Assembly (NCBI GenBank): GCA_028565715.1
Contig: JAOXYC010248790.1
Coordinates: forward strand, 1-10,216
DNA length: 10,216 nucleotides
Reading direction: 5' to 3'
DNA from: Phoronis pallida
Lineage: Eukaryota > Phoronida > Phoronidae
Positions 9,101 through 10,216 of this stretch are shown in pieces. Each line of letters opens with the position of its first letter. Position 1 is the first letter of the stretch. A program made the translations under genes and the position numbers. The notes under the pieces are model-generated. The model was not told the origin of the DNA. It ran no database searches and was given only the letters and a program-made list of their open reading frames with translations.

Positions 9101-9181
9101 GGTAGTGCTGGACGCAGGAGCACCTCTCCCCTAGCCCCTCTCACAACCACCAAGATTGACAAGAGATTGACTGCAATGCAC
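130..9181 (+). CDS. DNAH5/8-like: Axonemal outer-arm dynein heavy chain, DNAH5/DNAH8 (gamma) type; internal fragment in 15 core exons
   Basis: The product is an ATP-driven microtubule motor subunit of the ciliary outer dynein arm; this fragment is late tail plus most of the linker. Joining 15 exons at GT-AG sites keeps one frame open for 769 residues. Landmarks recalled from the family: FSIPN (22-26), FLWKDD (104-109), IP..L.VGPI..HTDPVK (144-161), GPAVPG..PEEA..RL (312-327), LKDWDAY (418-424), RNRHW (452-456), DLWQYLEAVF (589-598), LPQEA.RF..IDK.W (607-621) and FPRFYFVSD (677-685). The LPQEA, CC-x-G and VSD blocks fit DNAH5/8 rather than the DNAH1, 2, 3, 9, 10 or cytoplasmic classes. Oddities are very short exons, a divergent stretch after CC, and an insertion in exon 15. 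A full heavy chain is about 4,500 residues, so both ends are missing. Ortholog versus extra paralog cannot be settled here. Confidence 0.9.
172..582 (+). other. Intron 1
   Basis: 411 bases, AT-rich, starting with the consensus donor gtaagt. It has several poly-T runs. No coding signal, foldback or RNA gene was seen. Confidence 0.7.
583..800 (+). CDS. Dynein heavy chain exon 2 (tail, FSIPN block)
   Basis: It encodes residues 15-86 plus the first base of Asp87. The acceptor is gtttatatttag and the donor gtaaaa. It starts FRVEVKFSIPN, the tail block that in DNAH5/8-type chains opens a helical segment; P31-P32-LDKVQSAV fits the family pattern PS-EE-Q-AV. An in-frame ATG at 548 lies upstream of the acceptor, in the intron, and is not a start codon. 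A tryptophan (KWIAGK, 59-64) and the segment ending LSNIVP match the usual layout of this part of the tail. No catalytic residues are expected here. Confidence 0.88.
801..1279 (+). other. Intron 2, carrying a foldback element
   Basis: 479 bases. The only structured part is the 1001-1133 inverted repeat, described separately. The remainder is AT-rich without visible coding signal. Confidence 0.85.
1001..1133. repeat. Foldback (MITE-like) element with 40-bp arms
   Basis: Arm 1001-1040 is the reverse complement of 1094-1133 at 34 of 40 positions, with a 53-base centre. The arm core is aggtcagcca preceded by tatgggg. All six mismatches are transitions that become G-U pairs in a + strand transcript, so the 40-bp RNA stem is fully paired. 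The arms are far more G+C-rich than the flanks. A short TAGAAT appears on both sides (997-1002 and 1141-1146), but not at exact termini. No transposase is encoded; it is most likely a non-autonomous DNA element. Confidence 0.8.
1280..1440 (+). CDS. Dynein heavy chain exon 3 (tail, FLWKDD block)
   Basis: The acceptor is atttctctccag and the donor AAG|gtttgc. It completes Asp87 and encodes residues 88-140. The segment SLYDFLWKDDMHGNYYDFIK is the well-conserved heavy chain block where a Trp plus acidic residues precede a helix (family pattern FLW..D......F). It ends EVERLLGIEKK, matching the short helix that precedes the IP..IG stretch in DNAH5/8. An open frame starting at ATG 1148 runs into this exon but in another frame, and is a shadow. 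Confidence 0.92.
1441..1848 (+). other. Intron 3
   Basis: 408 AT-rich bases. A donor-like gtaagc at about 1600 has no matching acceptor close upstream. Nothing else seen. Confidence 0.8.
1849..1980 (+). CDS. Dynein heavy chain exon 4 (IP..VGPI..HTDPVK block)
   Basis: It has 44 codons, phase 0 at both ends, acceptor cttatttccag and donor gtattg. Residues 141-184. The pattern I-P-x4-VGPI-x2-HTDPVK-x3 followed by AWKTKYASILH is the hallmark of the gamma/DNAH5/DNAH8 tail, where the family shows an IP...IG.L.L.T.PLK motif then a W-K pair. This exon is one of the best reasons for the subfamily call. Confidence 0.93.
1981..2574 (+). other. Intron 4, carrying a foldback element
   Basis: 594 bases. 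The open frame of exon 4 continues by chance to 2121. The structured part is the 2033-2243 inverted repeat; 2244-2574 shows nothing but the acceptor. Confidence 0.85.
2033..2243. repeat. Nested foldback (MITE-like) element, about 211 bp
   Basis: Outer arms 2033-2053 and 2222-2243 share aagtctggtca and its reverse complement, plus a T-rich extension. Inner arms 2080-2109 and 2177-2206 pair at 25 of 30 positions, with a perfect 14-bp core gtttcgaggcacac. A further agttgag/ctcaact pair (2121-2127 and 2159-2165) lies in the centre. No clear target duplication and no coding capacity. Probably a non-autonomous DNA transposon. Confidence 0.75.
2575..2750 (+). CDS. Dynein heavy chain exon 5 (tail helices)
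   Basis: It encodes residues 185-242 plus two bases of Arg243. Acceptor cttgactttcag, donor gtaaat. The coiled helical segment LDQLNSTLHLLEEVTDMENK followed by IDDIYLPIETMYAKL matches the family motif in which a helix rich in E and I leads to GPIEE.Y..L. The usual GP is replaced here by LP (residues 232-233), a small difference from DNAH5/8. Confidence 0.92.
2751..3162 (+). other. Intron 5
   Basis: 412 AT-rich bases. A good decoy acceptor (tcttttttacag at 3071-3082) is followed by no frame-preserving donor. No repeat or coding signal seen. Confidence 0.8.
3163..3319 (+). CDS. Dynein heavy chain exon 6 (tail helices)
   Basis: Its first base completes Arg243 and it encodes residues 244-295. 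The acceptor tttgatatcag has a poor pyrimidine tract; the donor is AAG|gttacc. The product is strongly amphipathic and charged: a short strand EFELRLPRTEVQEV, then the helix with DKWQELLDLAEVV, where the W..L...A pattern is conserved in axonemal heavy chains. It ends in a K-rich turn that runs into TFVVEVIQF of the next exon. Confidence 0.92.
3320..3690 (+). other. Intron 6
   Basis: 371 AT-rich bases. It includes an acceptor/donor pair enclosing only 13 bases (3612-3624), which would shift the frame. Nothing else seen. Confidence 0.8.
3691..3903 (+). CDS. Dynein heavy chain exon 7 (GPAVPGIPPEEA block)
   Basis: 71 codons, phase 0 at both ends, acceptor ttttctttacag, donor gtattt. Residues 296-366. 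TFVVEVIQFRNAFDAQGPAV-PGIPPEEAVARL is the most diagnostic tail signature of the DNAH5/8/gamma group (pattern F..D....GP.VPG..P.EA..RL..F). It is followed by KLFGIICKPFPELDK, equivalent to the family's LFGLP...YPEL segment. The open frame continues into the intron to 3993 only by chance. Confidence 0.95.
3904..4224 (+). other. Intron 7
   Basis: 321 very AT-rich bases with poly-A and poly-T runs. No further signal seen. Confidence 0.85.
4225..4338 (+). CDS. Dynein heavy chain exon 8 (LYGLF..F..F block)
   Basis: 38 codons, phase 0 at both ends, acceptor gatatgtttcag, donor gtatgg. Residues 367-404. LGQLYGLFQKF corresponds to the family's L..LY.LY, and DTLWAEVNLEDSTTE to the W.EVN segment that precedes the start of the linker. 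The exon ends in the acidic loop where two microexon candidates (4794-4841 and 5692-5718) could be added before exon 9. Confidence 0.92.
4520..4652. repeat. Degenerate foldback
   Basis: Outer arms ctcaatatta (4520-4529) and taatattgag (4643-4652) are perfect complements, as are inner arms cctcacttaa (4563-4572) and ttaagtgagg (4620-4629). Pairing between them is broken. Possibly a decayed MITE, or chance in AT-rich DNA. Confidence 0.4.
4794..4841 (+). CDS. Candidate 48-nt alternative microexon (16 residues)
   Basis: It is preceded by a good branch-like ctaactaac and an acceptor ending gaactccacag, and followed by the full-consensus donor gtaagt. It is phase 0 at both ends, fitting between exon 8 and exon 9 without a frameshift. 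It reads NNQSNLHANADESKPI, polar and likely disordered. The location is the loop after W.EVN and before the linker helix LPSKLKDW, where an added loop would be tolerated. No transcript data can be consulted, and a chance splice-site pair is possible. Confidence 0.55.
5071..5168. repeat. Degenerate foldback
   Basis: A perfect 10-bp core, atttggcaaa (5104-5113) and tttgccaaat (5135-5144), is extended imperfectly outward to a gttgat / atcaac pair. The loop is 21 bases. Low information content. Confidence 0.4.
5692..5718 (+). CDS. Candidate 27-nt alternative microexon (9 residues)
   Basis: Acceptor gctgtttagtag, donor AAG|gtaact, phase 0 at both ends. It reads GSEGDELSK, acidic and flexible. It lies 52 bases upstream of exon 9 and would join the same loop as the 48-nt candidate, so the two could be used separately or together (additions of 9, 16 or 25 residues). 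The acceptor is less pyrimidine-rich than the neighbours, which is common for regulated microexons but also for chance matches. Confidence 0.5.
5771..5902 (+). CDS. Dynein heavy chain exon 9 (start of linker region)
   Basis: 44 codons, phase 0 at both ends, acceptor attgtgtttcag, donor gtatat. Residues 405-448. LPSKLKDWDAYTDMK is the family motif LP..LKDW.A......, and SIQEYLDVFPLLHRLASK matches the helix with P-LL that leads to the R.RHW block. This is about where the DHC_N2 (linker) domain begins. Confidence 0.93.
5903..6257 (+). other. Intron 9
   Basis: 355 bases, very AT-rich except for the tRNA-like fragment near 6099-6165. No coding signal. Confidence 0.8.
6099..6165 (-). repeat. tRNA-derived SINE fragment (decayed)
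   Basis: On the minus strand, 6122-6112 reads ggtttgatttc, 9 of 11 to the pol III B box ggttcganncc type. Before it comes gccggacgggcaaataggag, like a tRNA anticodon arm, and after it tggtcgag. The arrangement of GCCGGAC, GGAGATC, GGTT-GATT and CTGGTCG is common in tRNA-derived SINEs of invertebrates. The A box is not recognisable and no tail is seen, so it is a fragment, not a tRNA gene. Confidence 0.45.
6258..6367 (+). CDS. Dynein heavy chain exon 10 (RNRHW linker block)
   Basis: It encodes residues 449-484 plus two bases of Lys485. Acceptor actgatattgcag, donor gtaaga. RNRHWLQVMQVTG is the near-universal heavy chain linker motif (R.RHW..I....G). It is followed by FKLSHLLDIGLIK, equivalent to F.L..LL...L....  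Both splice sites are good and the phase matches exon 11. Confidence 0.94.
6368..6701 (+). other. Intron 10
   Basis: 334 bases. It contains the weak 18-nt candidate after a strong acceptor (6430-6447) and an A-rich stretch that is open by chance (6417-6608). No similarity to dynein there. Confidence 0.75.
6430..6447 (+). other. Weak candidate 18-nt microexon
   Basis: A very strong acceptor (tttgttttgtgtattccag) precedes 18 nt, then a weak donor gtcaaa. At the phase of this junction it reads K-GCFLC-R, keeping the frame between exons 10 and 11. The strong acceptor, better than that of exon 11, is the main support. The hydrophobic and cysteine content and the weak donor argue against it. Confidence 0.22.
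6702..6798 (+). CDS. Dynein heavy chain exon 11 (linker helix, I..I...A..E)
   Basis: Its first base completes Lys485 and it encodes residues 486-517. The acceptor ends ttccatcatcag; the donor is gtgtgt. The sequence HKPEIEGICHSAAKEMELEV is the linker block written E.I..IC..A.KE...E in the family, and EEEWTEQ corresponds to the following W segment. Much of this exon is also open on the opposite strand, which is a shadow. Confidence 0.92.
6799..7224 (+). other. Intron 11
   Basis: 426 bases. An acceptor-like ag at 7119-7120 has no frame-preserving donor. Otherwise featureless. Confidence 0.85.
7225..7488 (+). CDS. Dynein heavy chain exon 12 (linker core, DLWQYLEAVF)
   Basis: 88 codons, phase 0 at both ends, acceptor gcattttccag, donor gtaaga. 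Residues 518-605; the largest exon here. It shows the family's helix with L.D......L..M..S+Y..P (residues 552-570, ALLANMLTSKYVAPL), the W....L..........W..VQ..W.YLE.VF pattern (EQWLEVQDLWQYLEAVF, 582-598) and a C-terminal LAAK that leads into ELPQEA. In most chains the residue run after EAVF contains I..Q; the local SNSLAAK is a modest variant of the DNAH5/8 type. Confidence 0.95.
7774..7866 (+). CDS. Dynein heavy chain exon 13 (LPQEANRF..IDKGW)
   Basis: 31 codons, phase 0 at both ends, acceptor ccctttttgcag, donor gtttgt (weak). Residues 606-636. LPQEANRFSRIDKGW is close to the DNAH5/8 form LP.EAKRF..IDKSW. It is followed by IKMMKRAYDTRNVLQ, matching W.KIM.RAHE...VVQ. The weak donor may allow regulated joining to the 18-nt microexon candidate at 7971-7988. 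Confidence 0.95.
7867..8407 (+). other. Intron 13, holding the 18-nt microexon candidate
   Basis: 541 bases. Apart from the candidate at 7971-7988, it has a second good acceptor at 8107-8108 followed by 39 open bases and a poor donor. No repeat seen. Confidence 0.75.
7971..7988 (+). CDS. Candidate 18-nt microexon (6 residues)
   Basis: The upstream tract is long and pyrimidine-rich (ttgccttttgtcttgatcag), and the donor is the full consensus gtaagt. It is phase 0 at both ends and reads EIPPSG. Included, it would insert six residues between NVLQ of exon 13 and CCYGGE of exon 14, next to the motif conserved in DNAH5/8. The strong sites in a 541-base intron make it a good microexon candidate, but it cannot be proved without RNA. 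Confidence 0.55.
8408..8607 (+). CDS. Dynein heavy chain exon 14 (CC-x-G and FPRFYFVSD linker block)
   Basis: It encodes residues 637-702 plus two bases of Arg703. Acceptor cttctcccctttag, donor gtaggg. The CC-x-G start (CCYGGEVPK) is a DNAH5/8/gamma mark, but the next residues differ clearly from the usual CCVGDE form and appear one residue longer. The rest, LEICFKSLQSYLDGKR followed by FPRFYFVSD and L...L......SV.PHL, is the classic linker end found in almost all axonemal dyneins. Confidence 0.95.
8608..8982 (+). other. Intron 14
   Basis: 375 AT-rich bases, donor gtaggg, acceptor tctttatcttag. Nothing else seen. Confidence 0.85.
8983..9181 (+). CDS. Dynein heavy chain exon 15 (linker end with Ser/Thr/Arg/Pro-rich insertion)
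   Basis: Its first base completes Arg703 and it encodes residues 704-769. Acceptor ctctttatcttag, donor gtaagt. LFSNVADVEL matches the family's .F.NI..V.F. In known chains a short link then leads to ..Y.RI..I.S.EGE; here KIDKRLTAMH (760-769) appears to be that segment, so about 40 residues (720-759) look inserted. The insertion has SRTHTPLERG and RRSTSPLAPL, giving T-P, S-P and RRxT sites. The SxEGE part must lie in the next exon, beyond the window or in its last intron. Confidence 0.93.
9023..9151 (+). other. Low-complexity insertion in the linker (within exon 15)
   Basis: Residues 717-759 are rich in Ser, Thr, Arg and Pro and have no hydrophobic core. From memory of DNAH5/8 chains, the segment is not present there. 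Sites visible are T738-P739, S751-P752 and R747-R748-S749-T750, which fit proline-directed and PKA-type kinases by consensus only. It could be a regulatory loop, or merely a disordered insertion. The base composition is more G+C-rich than the flanking introns. Confidence 0.7.
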
Positions 9182-9417
9182 GTAAGTGGTGTTCCACAGA
9201 ATATTGACTAAAAATTTTAAGTTGTGCAGTTTGAGCAAGTTCAAATGAGGTTTGAATAAATTTATGAAAGTTGAGATTATATTTTAAATTTTTTCAAGCA
9301 CTGCTGTTTGAATGGAATGACACCTATTCACCACTTCTTGAATTTTTGCTGCACATACTTAACATAAGTCACATAATGAGAAAAACTCTAGTTTTGACTA
9401 TTGTTGCATGACACATT

Positions 9418-9547
9418 TGGACTCTGTGGTACAAGTCAAATAATGGGGTCCCTCAAAGAACGTCCGTTATTCAGTCAATGGAAACACATTGACTAAATAA
9501 CACCAATAGACGAGGGACCACATTATTCGACCTGTACTGGACTCTGT
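9418..9547. mobile_element. Palindromic foldback element (110 bp) with 10-bp target duplication
   Basis: The element 9428-9537 is flanked by the perfect direct repeat tggactctgt (9418-9427 and 9538-9547). Outer arms 9429-9454 and 9512-9537 match at 23 of 26 positions (gtacaagtca side); inner arms 9466-9480 and 9487-9501 match at 14 of 15, around the 6-base loop gaaaca. A 9-11 bp duplication fits Mutator-like (MULE) elements, so this may be a MULE-type MITE; hAT (8 bp) is less likely. No coding capacity. Confidence 0.7.
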
Positions 9548-9728
9548 TGCATAAATCGTACTGCTAGCTGTACTACATTAAAAAATCCCTCACACCAGTT
9601 TGAGGCATAAGTTAATTAAGACCATGTTTGTCATTCACTACCTCTGTCAAGTTTGTGATTTATGCAACTGAACCCAACCTTATTCATTCTTTGATAAATG
9701 AAGTTTGATTCCTGCACAATAATTGTAG

Positions 9729-9749
9729 ATCATGCCTCTTGCTGGCGGG
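9729..9749 (+). other. Weak candidate 21-nt microexon
   Basis: Acceptor acaataattgtag, donor gtgggt, phase 0, reading IMPLAGG. It would follow LTAMH of exon 15. The pyrimidine tract is poor, the donor is only moderate, and the surroundings look like a repeat. It is listed only because it keeps the frame. Confidence 0.15.
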
Positions 9750-9920
9750 GTGGGTACAAGTCCTAGTAAATTATTATCCCATCCAATCCTTGCAAATTGT
9801 TGTGGGAGAAATTACTGTCATTGGTTTGGGTTTCCATATCTCGAGGCTTCACTTCCCACACTGATTTATGCATTGAATGCCAGGCAAAGTTTCAGGCAGT
9901 TAGAATTTCCATGCACACTG

Positions 9921-9999
9921 GAATGTAGATTCGTGGACATTTGAATAAAAATGAATATTGAAGATGTTTAAGAAACATAGAACAAGGAATCTACATTCT
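9921..9999. repeat. 12-bp perfect inverted repeat
   Basis: gaatgtagattc (9921-9932) is the exact reverse complement of 9988-9999. cacact occurs near both outer sides. It may be the edge of an unidentified repeat. Confidence 0.45.
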
Positions 10000-10216
10000 A
10001 TATCCACACTCTCATTGACTTTGAAGAATAACCATGCTTCATTGACAGTTTGAGTTGCACTCTCTTTACATTATCATTTAGCACAGTGTGCTCTAGACCA
10101 CAAATTTATCTCATTTTGTAATTCAATTTGTTTTACTAACAAATTCTGTTACATTCAGCAATGTACAAAGAGTATTTGATTGAATTTTTCTGAATGACAC
10201 AATGATGACTCATAAA

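Larger units (their letters stand above)
9182..10216 (+). other. Intron 15 (5' part, runs off the window)
   Basis: 1035 bases from the consensus donor gtaagt. It contains the 9428-9537 hairpin, the weak 21-nt candidate (9729-9749), a less AT-rich segment of unknown origin (about 9729-9945, open by chance) and a 12-bp inverted repeat (9921-9932 and 9988-9999). The expected next coding piece, with the SxEGE motif, was not found. Confidence 0.75.

Noticed and set aside
9732-9944. 70-residue open frame starting MPLAGGVG
   Set aside because: No dynein signature, no good splice donor, not continuous with exon 15, and rich in Cys, Phe and Leu as expected for chance or repeat-derived frames.
1-10216. 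CRISPR array, bacterial operon, viral or toxin gene
   Set aside because: No regular spaced repeats, no ribosome binding sites, and all coding signal belongs to one spliced eukaryotic dynein gene.

Overview
This is a stretch of an intron-rich, AT-rich animal nuclear genome, probably an invertebrate with motile cilia. It holds the middle of one very large gene on the + strand, and both gene ends lie outside the window. Exons I joined by reading frame and splice sites encode a divergent axonemal outer-arm dynein heavy chain of the DNAH5/DNAH8 (Chlamydomonas gamma) type. I cannot name the species.

Layout: 15 core exons (130-171, 583-800, 1280-1440, 1849-1980, 2575-2750, 3163-3319, 3691-3903, 4225-4338, 5771-5902, 6258-6367, 6702-6798, 7225-7488, 7774-7866, 8408-8607, 8983-9181) join without a stop into 2308 nt. 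The first base completes a codon begun upstream, and 769 residues follow. Residue numbers below refer to this fragment, with the Q at 131-133 as residue 1. Exons 1-8 are the late tail, exons 8-14 run into the linker (DHC_N2), and exon 15 approaches the linker end just before AAA1. The motor ring (AAA1-6), stalk and C-terminus are not present.

The most interesting layer is in the introns. Several very short, frame-preserving exon candidates with good splice sites sit between the core exons: 48 nt at 4794-4841, 27 nt at 5692-5718 and 18 nt at 7971-7988, with weaker ones at 6430-6447 and 9729-9749. The first two would lengthen the same polar loop between tail and linker, and the third would add six residues in front of the conserved CC-x-G motif. 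Together with an about 40-residue Ser/Thr/Arg/Pro-rich insertion in exon 15 that carries an RRxT site and two proline-directed sites, this suggests a dynein whose linker region is varied by splicing and perhaps phosphorylation.

The rest is intron with small foldback (MITE-like) elements: 1001-1133, 2033-2243, 9428-9537 (flanked by a perfect 10-bp direct repeat), weaker ones at 4520-4652 and 5071-5168, and a decayed tRNA-like SINE fragment near 6099-6165 on the minus strand. No complete second gene, RNA gene, promoter or CRISPR array is visible.
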